The notes under the pieces: model-generated
Database searches by the model: none
Told to the model about the DNA's origin: nothing
The model's input: only the letters and a program-made list of their open reading frames with translations
Shown here: piece by piece, positions 46,137-56,024 of the stretch
Layout of the letters: the number at the start of each line of letters is the position of its first letter
Numbering within the stretch: the first letter of the stretch is position 1
Translations under genes and position numbers: made by a program
Origin: Prosthecobacter debontii
GTDB lineage: Bacteria; Verrucomicrobiota; Verrucomicrobiia; Verrucomicrobiales; Akkermansiaceae
Direction: 5' to 3'
NCBI GenBank assembly: GCA_945873125.1
Contig: CAMCBV010000014.1
Location: 1-64,000 of the forward strand
Length of the DNA stretch: 64,000 nucleotides

Positions 46137-48701
46137 ATGCCAGCGCCGATACGCAGTAATCCGAGCATACCCGATCACGATGTCCTGAGAAAAATCGGTG
46201 GTGGTGCTTACGGCGAAGTATGGATGGCTCGCGGTGTGACGGGCGCGCTGCGCGCCGTGAAAGTGGTCTGGCGTGAGGATTTCGATGACGAGAGAACCTT
46301 CGAGCGTGAATTCGAAGGCATCCTGAAATACGAACCGATTTCCCGGGATCACCCTGCCCTTGTCAATATCCTGCACGTCGGACGCAGTCCTGATTGCGGT
46401 TCATTTTATTATTATGTCATGGAGCTGGGTGATGACGTCCATGCCGGGCAGGACATCAACCCCATCGAGTATGAGGCGCGCACCCTGCGACCAGATGGGA
46501 AACACAGCGTTCGTTGGGAAACTTCGGTTTGTATCGATGTCGGGCTACGCCTCGCAGAAGCGCTGAATTACCTCCATCAGAACGGATTGGCGCACCGCGA
46601 TGTGAAGCCCTCGAATGTTATTTTCGTCAATGGTAAGGCCAAGCTTGCGGACATCGGTCTTGTTGCCGCGCGAGATCAAAGGACTTTTGTCGGCACCGAG
46701 GGATTTGTGCCTCCCGAAGGTCCGGGCTCTGCGCAGGCCGACATCTATTCGTTGGGTAAGGTGCTTTACGAAATCGCTACCGGTAAAGACCGCTTGGATT
46801 TCCCCGAGCTTCCGGATGAGCTACCCACTGGGTTGGAGCGTAAACGCTGGCTCGAGCTGAACAAAATCATCTGCGATGTCTGTGATCCGAGAATCAGCAA
46901 ACGCAACATTTCCACTGCGGGTGAACTTGCCGAAGCTCTTCATTGTCTTCAGCGTGGAACGCGCAGGCGCAGCCCAAATCTTTCCATTTGGGCAACTACT
47001 CTCATTCTTTTTGCCTTCGCTGGCTGGACCACATGGCATGTATTCAAAGACAGCGGTTGGTTGCCATGGAATGAGGTGAATTCGCAGAACCGCGCCACAG
47101 CTGAGAGAAAGATTCGCATCGTAACCACTCCGGAGGGTGCGGAGGTCTACACCGCGGATGGTGATTGGATCGGAAGCACGCCGACCTCAACCGGAACCCT
47201 GCGTGCAAAGGTAGGCAGTCAGGTTGATTACGTCATTCGGAAGACTGGATATAAGAACGCCGTGATCTCTGAAACGGTCACACCAGATTCGGCTTCGGAG
47301 CCGATGCTGATCTATCGTGAACTGCAGAATTTCTCGCCACCTAAAATTGGTGAAAAGTGGCAGGACCATCACGGCCTTACTTACCTGCCGGTTGGCGACA
47401 AGCATGTGACCTCACGCTATGTTCCAAGGGAGGTATGGAACGACTTCCTGCGTTCTTCCAAGCGGCCGAGAAATTCCGTCGAGTTCATACTAGCTTCTGA
47501 AAACGGCGAAAATGCGACCGTGGTGCTCGCCGGGCAGCCCGACATCATCGCCTTCATGGATTGGGTGCGTGTGAATGGTATCCAACAAGGGTTCTTTACT
47601 CAGGATAACCAAATTACCGCCGAGGTGGATCAAAGTTTCGCCAATCCGAATCTGAGTGATCGCGCCAAGCGTGAGAATCTCAAGCCCTTCCGGTTGGTGG
47701 TTGGAGAATACAAATACGGAGCTGTGGAATTGACGACGGATCCCCCCGGTGCGGAGGTTTACATGAACGGTATGCATTATGGATCCACCGCAAGCACGTT
47801 GCACATTCCGAGAGTGAAGCCCGGATCTGTCGAGTTACTCATTATTTTAGAAGGATACAAACCGCGCACGCTCAATGCCCGGGTGAAAGAAGGACAAAGC
47901 CTCTCGCTTACCGCTACGCTGCAACCGAGTCAGGGAGTTGTTTTTGGAAAAACATGGCACAATGGAATTGATATGCGTTTCGAGCCCGTTGAAGCGGATC
48001 TCATGGCATCCGCCTACGAAACAAGGGTCATCGATTACGAGGCATTCATACAGGGCGCGCGCCATGAGCGGCCGAGCAAACCGGAATTTGAACAGGGAAA
48101 GGATCATCCTGTCGTTTATGTGTCCCGTGATGACGCAAAAGCATTTTGCAAATGGCTGACAGAAAAAGAACGTGAGGAAGAGCTCATCGGGCAAACCCAC
48201 CAATACCGGCTGCCAACCGATCTTGAATGGAACATGATCGCAGACTTGAAAAGGGAGGTCGGTGACGGCCCTAGTCAGCGCGATGCGAACAAATCGATGC
48301 TCTATGCGTGGGGCGCGTATTGGCCGCCGCCGGACGCGTATGGAAATTATGCGGACTCCATGGCTGCAGATCATGAAGGCCTCACGTCATCGCGAATTAT
48401 CCCGGGCTATGCGGACGGTTTTCCTAGAACCTCTCCCGTAGGTGAATTTCATGCCAACAAATTCGGAATCTACGACCTGAGCGGAAACGTGCATGAGTGG
48501 GTTGAGGATGATATCTTTCTTGATGCCGAAAACTCGCTCGGCGTGCTTCGGGGCGGGGGCTGGAACACGTATCGGCAAGAAGATCTTGTGCTGGGATGGC
48601 GTAATCCCGTCCCGGCGACCGCTCGCACGGGCTATTATGGCTTCCGTATTGTTCTGGCAAAAACCGATCCATCCAAAGACTTTACCACCAACAACGAATA
48701 A
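46137..48701 (+). CDS. Serine/threonine protein kinase with PEGA repeats and C-terminal SUMF1/FGE-sulfatase-like domain
   Basis: IGGGAYGEVWMAR, NGLAHRDVKPSNVIF; TM region; PEGA (EVYTADGDWIGSTP, EVYMNGMHYGSTAS); SUMF1 (YRLPTDLEWNMIA, GNVHEWVEDD, GVLRGGGW, YYGFRIVL). Confidence 0.93.
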   Translation: MPAPIRSNPSIPDHDVLRKIGGGAYGEVWMARGVTGALRAVKVVWREDFDDERTFEREFEGILKYEPISRDHPALVNILHVGRSPDCGSFYYYVMELGDDVHAGQDINPIEYEARTLRPDGKHSVRWETSVCIDVGLRLAEALNYLHQNGLAHRDVKPSNVIFVNGKAKLADIGLVAARDQRTFVGTEGFVPPEGPGSAQADIYSLGKVLYEIATGKDRLDFPELPDELPTGLERKRWLELNKIICDVCDPRISKRNISTAGELAEALHCLQRGTRRRSPNLSIWATTLILFAFAGWTTWHVFKDSGWLPWNEVNSQNRATAERKIRIVTTPEGAEVYTADGDWIGSTPTSTGTLRAKVGSQVDYVIRKTGYKNAVISETVTPDSASEPMLIYRELQNFSPPKIGEKWQDHHGLTYLPVGDKHVTSRYVPREVWNDFLRSSKRPRNSVEFILASENGENATVVLAGQPDIIAFMDWVRVNGIQQGFFTQDNQITAEVDQSFANPNLSDRAKRENLKPFRLVVGEYKYGAVELTTDPPGAEVYMNGMHYGSTASTLHIPRVKPGSVELLIILEGYKPRTLNARVKEGQSLSLTATLQPSQGVVFGKTWHNGIDMRFEPVEADLMASAYETRVIDYEAFIQGARHERPSKPEFEQGKDHPVVYVSRDDAKAFCKWLTEKEREEELIGQTHQYRLPTDLEWNMIADLKREVGDGPSQRDANKSMLYAWGAYWPPPDAYGNYADSMAADHEGLTSSRIIPGYADGFPRTSPVGEFHANKFGIYDLSGNVHEWVEDDIFLDAENSLGVLRGGGWNTYRQEDLVLGWRNPVPATARTGYYGFRIVLAKTDPSKDFTTNNE

Positions 48702-48709
48702 CCCCAATC

Positions 48710-49117
48710 ATGGTCACCATCCAACTGAATTACCAAGGCGGACTCCGCTGCTCCGCGACCCACGTTGCGTCCGGCAACACAATCTGCACCGACGCGCCTC
48801 TCGATAACAACGGCAGAGGCGAATCTTTTTCTCCGACCGATCTTCTCGCTACGGGTCTTGGAGCCTGCATGGCAACTGTGATGGGCATCGTCGCCGAGCG
48901 GAAACAAATTTCCCTGGACGGGTTGAAAGTCGAAGTCCGAAAGCACATGTCAACCGACACCCCGCGCCGCATCGCAAAACTTGAAGTGGACATCGACATG
49001 CCGCTTGCGGCGGATCATCCGGAGAGGATGCTGTTTGAAAGCGCTGCGCGCGGTTGCCCCGCCCATCATTCGCTGCATCCGGATATTGAGACCGTCTTCA
49101 ACTGGACTTGGAAGTAA
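48710..49117 (+). CDS. OsmC family protein
   Basis: FSPTDLLATGLGACMATVMGIVAER; GCPAHHSLHPDIETVFNWTW. Confidence 0.93.
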   Translation: MVTIQLNYQGGLRCSATHVASGNTICTDAPLDNNGRGESFSPTDLLATGLGACMATVMGIVAERKQISLDGLKVEVRKHMSTDTPRRIAKLEVDIDMPLAADHPERMLFESAARGCPAHHSLHPDIETVFNWTWK

Positions 49118-49166
49118 TCGTGCCGCAACTGCCATTGCCCTGCTTCAAATCATTCACCGCCTCCAC

Positions 49167-50231
49167 ATGCAACGATTCCTGATACCCATCACCATCCTCA
49201 TGGCAGCACATGCTCTGGCATCGCCGACGGAGGCGGAGCGGATCCAGCGAAGCTACGGGCTTTCCCAGGAAAGCTTTGCGCTCAAAATGAAGATCGCGAC
49301 CACCCCGGAGGAAAAACAAGCGATCTGGGAAAAGCGCCCGTCTCCCGAAGTGACCGCTTCACAGCTTTGGAAGAACATCACCGGATCCCTCCATCAAGAT
49401 TGGACGATCCCTTACTCTGCTTTTTATCTTAACCTCACCCATCAACTACCGGCATCCAATGCGGAGGTTTCTCGGCATCGTAAGGAAATCATGGATGGCT
49501 TTGAGGCGCACCATCTTGATAAGTCGAACATCCGTGTGTTTTGCGTGGCGCTCACACAAAGCGGTTCGCCACGCGCGCTGCCGCTTTTGGAAAAAATCAT
49601 CAAAAAAAACCCTGATAAAAAAACCCAAGGAATCGCGGCTCTCGGTGCGGCGCTCTTGTTGAAAAACCTGGGTGATAGCCCGGAAATTCTTGAGAAACGA
49701 ATCACTCATTTGCGAATGGCGATTATCCAAGCCGTGGATGAAAAAATAGGTGACATGAGCGTCGCAACTCTCGCTGCTGATGAGATTTTTATTATTCGCC
49801 ATCTCATTAAAGGCCGCACTCCTCCCGAGTTCACAGGCACGGATGTTGCGGGTCGCATCATCAAATCTGGTGATTTCAAAGGCAAAATCACGGTCCTGTT
49901 ATTCTGGGATTCCAAATCCGCTGAGATCGATAAGGTGATCCAACTCAGTAACCAGTTGGTCGACAAATATGCCAAAAAACCCATTTCAATCATCGGCATC
50001 ACCCCCGAGCCTATTGCAGACATCCGTGCTCTGCAGGCCAACGACTCCATTAAATGGAACAACATCATCGATGCTAAAGACGAAATCGCCGCTTTATACC
50101 GCATTAGAAGCCGGCCTGCTATCTTCGTTGTCGATTCCGATGGAAAACTCGAATACTCAGGCGTGCCTGGTTCCTTTGTTGAGCTTACCATCGACGCCCT
50201 TTTGGATGGAAAAGTGAAAAGTAATAAGTGA
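49167..50231 (+). CDS. Secreted TlpA/thioredoxin-like fold protein lacking CxxC
   Basis: C-terminal FTGTDVAGRIIKSGDFKGKITVLLFWDSKSAEIDKV...SRPAIFVVDSDGKLEYSG. Confidence 0.8.
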   Translation: MQRFLIPITILMAAHALASPTEAERIQRSYGLSQESFALKMKIATTPEEKQAIWEKRPSPEVTASQLWKNITGSLHQDWTIPYSAFYLNLTHQLPASNAEVSRHRKEIMDGFEAHHLDKSNIRVFCVALTQSGSPRALPLLEKIIKKNPDKKTQGIAALGAALLLKNLGDSPEILEKRITHLRMAIIQAVDEKIGDMSVATLAADEIFIIRHLIKGRTPPEFTGTDVAGRIIKSGDFKGKITVLLFWDSKSAEIDKVIQLSNQLVDKYAKKPISIIGITPEPIADIRALQANDSIKWNNIIDAKDEIAALYRIRSRPAIFVVDSDGKLEYSGVPGSFVELTIDALLDGKVKSNK

Positions 50232-50289
50232 ATCCCAAGGTTTTTTAGCCTCTACGATTCACGTTCTACGATTTGTATTATAACGGCGT

Positions 50290-50323
50290 AAAAAAGGGCG
50301 ATCTCGAAAGATCGCCCTTTTTT
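50290..50323. terminator. Bidirectional intrinsic terminator
   Basis: AAAAAAGGGCGATCT-CGAA-AGATCGCCCTTTTTT between convergent genes. Confidence 0.93.
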
Positions 50324-50357
50324 GGAACCTAAACTATGAAAACAACGGCTCGGGAAA

Positions 50358-50522
50358 TTATTTAACGCCTTTTTTGGAGAGACGGGTTCCTTTGGTCGCG
50401 CCTTGACGGGCTTTGAACTTCGGATTGGTCTTGCAGATCACGTAGTTCGTGCCTTTGCGGCTGACGACCTGGCAATCAGCGTGACGGCGCTTTGCGGAGG
50501 CAAGGGAAGATAATACTCTCAT
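50358..50522 (-). CDS. rpmJ: Ribosomal protein bL36, type B (54 aa; absent from supplied ORF track)
   Basis: Manual translation [54 protein letters not shown]. Confidence 0.95.
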   Translation of the reverse strand: MRVLSSLASAKRRHADCQVVSRKGTNYVICKTNPKFKARQGATKGTRLSKKGVK

Positions 50523-50912
50523 GACAGAAATTGGTTAAATTGGGCTGCCAACTTGGCGGCGGGGCGCGGAAATTAGAAAATCCGGTGAATTTGTAAAGCG
50601 ATTTCTTTATTTAGGCTCACTTTGGCATTCCGCACCATGAGGATGCTTGATTTGTCAGATCATTAGCCATGCCTCTCCGAAAGCCGTTCAAGCTATGCCA
50701 TGTTGAATTTAGGCCGGTTTGCCGCGAATGGGTTGTCGATTTTCGTATAAACCTCGTCGAGGAATTTCAGTTGATATTCCAATATCCGAGGAATGCTTGC
50801 CGTCGGATCATGGATATTATAGTGACTGCTTTTTCCGTGCTTCTCGAAGGCTTCGCAAAATGCGCAAAGACCGTTTGCCAACGGCTTCGGTTTGGTCAAT
50901 GATCCGCGCCCG

Positions 50913-52613
50913 ATGAACGACCAAGAACGCCCCTTTTCCAGTTTGATGCTTGATGGCCCCGATCGCGCACCCAGTCGCGCGATGCTTTATGCGGTGGGCT
51001 TCGAAAAAGCGGATTTCGCCAAACCGCAGATCGGTATCGCATCGACATGGAGCCAAGTCACTCCCTGTAACGTTCATATCGACAAACTTGCCATCGAATC
51101 CCAGAAAGGCGTCGACGCTGCCGGTGGAAAAGGAATTATTTTCAACACGATCACCATTTCCGACGGTATTTCCATGGGAACCGAGGGTATGAAATACTCA
51201 CTCGTCTCCCGTGAGGTGATCGCCGATTCGATCGAAACCGTGGTCGGCTGTGAGGGCATGGACGGCTTCGTCGCCATCGGCGGTTGCGATAAAAACATGC
51301 CTGCCTGTGTGATGACCATGGGCCGCATGAACCGCCCTGCCGTGTTCGTTTATGGCGGCACCATCCTTCCGGGATGTGGCAAAATCAAAGGGGAGGAAAA
51401 GGATCTCGATATCGTTTCCGTTTTCGAAGCGGTGGGCAAACATGCCAACGGCGAGTTCACCGATGAGGAGTTGGAACACGTGGAATCATGCGCCATCCCG
51501 GGCCCGGGTTCCTGCGGCGGGATGTATACCGCCAACACCATGGCAAGTGCGATCGAAGCGCTCGGCATGTCGCTTCCCAACAGCTCGGCCCAAGCGGCAA
51601 TTTCCGATGACAAAATGCGCGATTGTTTTGATGCCGGTGCCGCCGTGCTCAACCTCATCAAGCTCGGCATCAAGCCACGCGACATCATGACGAAAAAGGC
51701 TTTCGAAAACGCAATCACTGTTTTGATTGCTCTCGGTGGTTCAACCAATGCCTGTCTCCACATTCCCGCGATGGCACATTCCGCAGGAGTCGACATCACC
51801 CTCGATGACTTTGAACGCATCGGTAAAAAGACGCCGGTTCTTGCCGATCTCAAACCGTCTGGCAAATACGCGATGGCGGATCTCGTTCGTATTGGCGGTA
51901 CGGTTCCGTTGATGAAAATGCTTCTCGAGGCAGGGCTGCTGCATGGCGATTGCATGACGGTGACGGGTCGCACCATGAGGGAGAATTTGGAGAAATCCCC
52001 GATTCATTACCCAGCCGATCAACAGATCATCCGGCCGGTGAACAACCCGCTCAAAAAAGACAGCCACCTTCGTGTTCTTTATGGGAACCTTGCGGAAGGT
52101 GGCGCAGTTGCCAAAATTTCCGGCAAAGAAGGAGAGGTATTCAAGGGTAAAGCGCGCGTTTACAACTCTGAGGATTGTGCGATGAAGGACATTCTCGCCA
52201 AGCAAATCAACAAGGGGGATGTGATCGTCATCCGCATGGAGGGCCCAAAAGGCGGCCCAGGGATGCGCGAAATGCTTGGCCCAACTTCCGCTGTCATGGG
52301 CATGGGTCTTGGTAAAGACGTCGCGCTCATCACGGATGGTCGTTTCTCAGGCGGCAGCCACGGCTTCGTGGTCGGCCACATCACACCGGAAGCTTTCGAA
52401 GGTGGCACCATCGGCATCCTTGAAGAAGGTGACGAAATCGAAATCAATGCCGTTGAAAACCGTATCAGCGTCAATCTTTCCGACGCGGAAATCGCAGCAC
52501 GCAAAGCCAAATGGATTCGCCCAGAGCCTCGTTACAAATACGGAGTTCTCGCCAAATACGCAAAACTTGTTACCAGTGCCAGCGAGGGCGCGGTGACTGA
52601 CAAGTATCTCTAA
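50913..52613 (+). CDS. ilvD: Dihydroxy-acid dehydratase
   Basis: GCDKNMPACVMTMGRMNRPAVFVYGGTILPG; GSCGGMYTANTMASAIEALGMSLP; LITDGRFSGGSHGFVVGHITPEAFEGG. Confidence 0.97.
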   Translation: MNDQERPFSSLMLDGPDRAPSRAMLYAVGFEKADFAKPQIGIASTWSQVTPCNVHIDKLAIESQKGVDAAGGKGIIFNTITISDGISMGTEGMKYSLVSREVIADSIETVVGCEGMDGFVAIGGCDKNMPACVMTMGRMNRPAVFVYGGTILPGCGKIKGEEKDLDIVSVFEAVGKHANGEFTDEELEHVESCAIPGPGSCGGMYTANTMASAIEALGMSLPNSSAQAAISDDKMRDCFDAGAAVLNLIKLGIKPRDIMTKKAFENAITVLIALGGSTNACLHIPAMAHSAGVDITLDDFERIGKKTPVLADLKPSGKYAMADLVRIGGTVPLMKMLLEAGLLHGDCMTVTGRTMRENLEKSPIHYPADQQIIRPVNNPLKKDSHLRVLYGNLAEGGAVAKISGKEGEVFKGKARVYNSEDCAMKDILAKQINKGDVIVIRMEGPKGGPGMREMLGPTSAVMGMGLGKDVALITDGRFSGGSHGFVVGHITPEAFEGGTIGILEEGDEIEINAVENRISVNLSDAEIAARKAKWIRPEPRYKYGVLAKYAKLVTSASEGAVTDKYL

Positions 52614-52617
52614 AGCC

Positions 52618-52896
52618 ATGGTAAAATCTGCGATCCAACTTTTCGGCGTGATCCTTGGCGCGTCTCTCCTTTCCGCATTGCTGGGAGGTCTTTTTGCTAT
52701 GCTGATTGCTTCCGTTTCGCCGGAGTTCATCAAGAACCTCTTTGGCGTTACCCAAGGAGCCAGCGCAGTGCGTTACGCCTTTTCGGTCGGGATGATCTGG
52801 GGGCTTTTCCTCGGGGCCGGCGTCAGCGGATTCGCCTGTGGACTTTCGGTCTTAATGAAGATTCTCAATCTTTGGATCAAAGTGGACAAGGCCTAG
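52618..52896 (+). CDS. Small membrane protein, hypothetical
   Basis: Two hydrophobic segments; directly downstream of ilvD. Confidence 0.6.
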   Translation: MVKSAIQLFGVILGASLLSALLGGLFAMLIASVSPEFIKNLFGVTQGASAVRYAFSVGMIWGLFLGAGVSGFACGLSVLMKILNLWIKVDKA

Positions 52897-52969
52897 TTCC
52901 TCGCTCAAACGCCCTCCTCAACAACAGGATGGACAGAGATTCCGGCGAGTTCTAAGTTTTACCAAGCCC

Positions 52970-53773
52970 ATGCACGATTCCGAGAAAATCATATGTAAGC
53001 CCACTCCGTGGTTTTTGCTCCGTGCGGGTGTGGTTTTGCTGATGTTCAGTGTTTTCAGTGTGCTGTTTTACATTGATGGCACAACGGGTTACCGGAAAAA
53101 GAATTTTGAATTCTATGTCAACGCGACTTTTAAAGAAGCGACCTCTGTCTTTTCAAAGATGGACGCGGAGACTCCGCTGACAGAAGAGGCTTGGCGGGAG
53201 TTTGCCTCAAAGCAAACAGTTCGGTTTCCTGATGATCCTGAAGTCCTTCCGGCTGACCTGAAGCTGCCTATGCCCTGGCCGGACATTCTCTGCGATTATC
53301 AACGCGTCAAAACCCTGCAGCACAACGCGCTCTGGCGGGATTATTCCGAGAAAAACCAACTCAACGAAAAGCCTGCGGAAGAGCCCTTCAAGGCAACGAA
53401 AATCAAAGAGCAAATGCATGTTTTCTCTGTCTGCATCTCATTGTCAGTCGTCACTCTGTTTTTTCTGATCCGCACCAGCCGCCGCTCCTTGTCCGCGGAT
53501 GCCGAAGCGCTCACAACTGCCGAGGGGAAAACGATCCCATACGACAGCATGCGCGTTCTCGATCTGCGCAAATGGGAGGGCAAAGGCATCGCCTTCATCG
53601 AATACGAAAGCGCTTCTGGCACGAAAAGAGCCAGAATCGATGGTTTAACCTATGGCGGATTCAGCCAAGAGAAGAACCAACCAGCCGAAGCGCTTATGCG
53701 CCAGATTCGCAGCCATTTTACGGGTGAAATGATCGATTACGGGTTGGAAGAGGAAGTGAAGAGTGAAGAGTGA
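52970..53773 (+). CDS. Hypothetical membrane protein
   Basis: Two TM segments and a soluble C-terminus; no family recognised. Confidence 0.65.
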   Translation: MHDSEKIICKPTPWFLLRAGVVLLMFSVFSVLFYIDGTTGYRKKNFEFYVNATFKEATSVFSKMDAETPLTEEAWREFASKQTVRFPDDPEVLPADLKLPMPWPDILCDYQRVKTLQHNALWRDYSEKNQLNEKPAEEPFKATKIKEQMHVFSVCISLSVVTLFFLIRTSRRSLSADAEALTTAEGKTIPYDSMRVLDLRKWEGKGIAFIEYESASGTKRARIDGLTYGGFSQEKNQPAEALMRQIRSHFTGEMIDYGLEEEVKSEE

Positions 53774-53990
53774 ATGGCGAGGGGTGAAAGCCAGTCTGCG
53801 TTTTCAATCTCTGCGTATCTCCCGTTTTCTACGTATTTCCGGAGCCTCTGTTTATAAAGTCCAAATCGCCTCAATGCCCCAAGCTCTTCATTTTTTCCTA
53901 TCTCTTTGACGCTTTTCACGTTTTCATGATTGCCAACCAAGGCGCTGACGCGCTAACCGTTTCCCACACCAACACACAACCACTCAACAC

Positions 53991-54233
53991 ATGTCAGACA
54001 AATCGATCGAAGAACGCGTTAAGGAAATCATTGTAGACCAACTCGGAGTCAGTGCCGACCAAGTAACTCTCGAAGCCAAATTTGTTGAGGACCTCGGTGC
54101 CGACTCTCTGGATACCGTTGAGCTCGTTATGGCTCTTGAAGAGGAATTCGACGTCGAGGTTCCAGACGATGAAGCCGAGAAGCTTCAGGCTGTCAAAGAC
54201 GTCGTCAATTTCATCACCAGCAAGAAAGGCTGA
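53991..54233 (+). CDS. acpP: Acyl carrier protein
   Basis: [46 protein letters not shown]. Confidence 0.98.
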   Translation: MSDKSIEERVKEIIVDQLGVSADQVTLEAKFVEDLGADSLDTVELVMALEEEFDVEVPDDEAEKLQAVKDVVNFITSKKG

Positions 54234-54255
54234 TCCGCTAGAATTTAAGTTTTCA

Positions 54256-54289
54256 AAAAGGGTGGTTGTCGCAAGGCATCCACCCTTTT
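54256..54289 (+). terminator. Intrinsic terminator downstream of acpP
   Basis: AAAAGGGTGG-ttgtcgcaaggcat-CCACCCTTTT. Confidence 0.88.
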
Positions 54290-54437
54290 ATTTGGTGATC
54301 TAATCCGAAATAACTTGGGCGACAGAGGGGTGGGGGTAGCGAATCGCGATCCTCAATTTTTCAAATGTAGTTGCTCTGGGAAAAATCCGGTGGAGACTCA
54401 CGTAAGTAACTTTTCAGTTTTCCAGCTTCTAGCCGCC

Positions 54438-54974
54438 ATGCCCAGCCGAGACGACATTCAATATGCTATGGAGACCACTCGGGTTCTTCATGAACCGGAT
54501 CACCGCATCCAAACGTTTGGAGAAACGCGTTTTGAGTTTCAGCTTTTGAGTGAGCCCATGGATCAGGTGGGAAAAGTCCGGATTCGTACCGGTGAAGTGG
54601 AGGCGATCAAACCCCGAATTTTACGCCCCGAGTCCTATCGCGAAATCGAGCTCGAAGGGTTTGATGATCATGCTCGGGCTCGTTTCGATCAACTGGTGGA
54701 GAAACTCAGGGAGCAGGGCCGGGATCTTGCGTTTCTTCAATATGGCTTTCGCTTCAAACGCGGTGCGGTTAACGAGGAAGTCATCCATGACTCCATCGAA
54801 GCCGTCCGCGAACGCGTTCTCGAGGACATCCGCCGAACCGGTAATCCATCTCGCGCCATTATTGAAGGCGTGGACGACACCTGGGAGGTCTCGATCCTGA
54901 AATTTTCTTTTGAGATGATTCTTCGCTCGCATGAAATCAATGCTTTCGACTTACGCAGGAAAGGCCTGATCTAG
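54438..54974 (+). CDS. Hypothetical protein
   Basis: Start at MPSRDDIQYAMETTRVLHEPDHRIQTFG within the 54315-54974 ORF; no family recognised. Confidence 0.65.
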   Translation: MPSRDDIQYAMETTRVLHEPDHRIQTFGETRFEFQLLSEPMDQVGKVRIRTGEVEAIKPRILRPESYREIELEGFDDHARARFDQLVEKLREQGRDLAFLQYGFRFKRGAVNEEVIHDSIEAVRERVLEDIRRTGNPSRAIIEGVDDTWEVSILKFSFEMILRSHEINAFDLRRKGLI

Positions 54975-54999
54975 TGAAATACCCTGCCATTGCCGCCAT

Positions 55000-55896
55000 A
55001 TGAAAATCTGGCTCATCATCAAAATCGTCGCAGGCATCGTCGTCGCCGGAATTGCGACGTTTTCAGGCATGATGGCCTACCATGTCGCGGTCAAACCTCT
55101 GGGCGGAGTGTTTGCAAAAATCATTCCTGATGCCGGAGCCGTCTTGCGCGAAACCAAAGAGGAAGACTTCAGCAAAATGCTTGAATTGGCGGAGATTCCC
55201 GACTTTGAGCCTGGAGACCGCGCATTCCAAAAAGCCCATGAACTCATCGCTCTTGGCAAAATCCGCGAAGGGCGCGAGAAGCTTATGGCCATCATCAATG
55301 TTTTTTCCTCCTCGCCTGCCACGCCACAGGCCCGCCGCATCGTCAGTATGATGAATCTTGATGAAGTCTTGTCCTCCGATTTCCGCACCGGAAAATCTTC
55401 CTACAAAGTGAAATCAGGCGATTCCTATTTTGCCATCGCAGATCGCAACGAGACATCACTCGACATGATCATGCACCTCAACAACATGATGGAGTTGAAG
55501 AATTTGAAAGTCGGCGACCAATTGAGCCTGATGCCTCTGAACTATCGCATGGTGATCGAGCCTTCACGTAACTCGGTCTCTCTGTGGGAAGATGCGAAAT
55601 TCATCTGCGACTATCCGATTCTGAGTATCCAAGGAGGGAGTCCCGGTCCCGGCAAAACGGTGATCGCAACGCGGCGCGCGGATCTTGCCGGAAAGGTCAT
55701 CCAACCCACGGCCACCGGATATCGATCCACTTCAAAAAGCATTACGCTCAAAAACCCCGCCCTTCAGATTCTCCCCCATGGTAAGGATCATGAAGCCTCA
55801 AAACGCGGCATATTCCTCAAAGAAACCGATCTCGAGGAGCTTTTCCTGCTCACCCGAACCGGAAATGCCGTGGAAATCCGGTCGGCGAAGAAATAG
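55000..55896 (+). CDS. LysM domain protein with degenerate L,D-transpeptidase-like domain
   Basis: SYKVKSGDSYFAIADRNETSLDMIMHLNNMMELKNLKVGDQLSLMP (LysM); C-terminal KRGIFLKETDLEELFLL. Confidence 0.8.
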   Translation: MKIWLIIKIVAGIVVAGIATFSGMMAYHVAVKPLGGVFAKIIPDAGAVLRETKEEDFSKMLELAEIPDFEPGDRAFQKAHELIALGKIREGREKLMAIINVFSSSPATPQARRIVSMMNLDEVLSSDFRTGKSSYKVKSGDSYFAIADRNETSLDMIMHLNNMMELKNLKVGDQLSLMPLNYRMVIEPSRNSVSLWEDAKFICDYPILSIQGGSPGPGKTVIATRRADLAGKVIQPTATGYRSTSKSITLKNPALQILPHGKDHEASKRGIFLKETDLEELFLLTRTGNAVEIRSAKK

Positions 55897-56024
55897 TCGG
55901 TAACCCCATGCGGGATGCAGCATACTTTTTGATTTCATCCGTGTCTTGATCAGGTGGATATGGAATATGTACATGTGTCCCGCTCTTGATTAAAACCTGT
56001 TAACGTCGTTGTATAAATCAATTC

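Noticed and set aside
50693-50899. Minus-strand 68-aa ORF upstream of ilvD
   Set aside because: Plausible composition but no start context, family or neighbour support
51350-51976. Minus-strand 208-aa ORF
   Set aside because: Antisense to ilvD, low-complexity Ser/Pro/Arg-rich translation
54315-54437. 5' extension of the 54315-54974 ORF
   Set aside because: Leader translation lacks protein-like character and follows the acpP terminator; ATG 54438 is the better start
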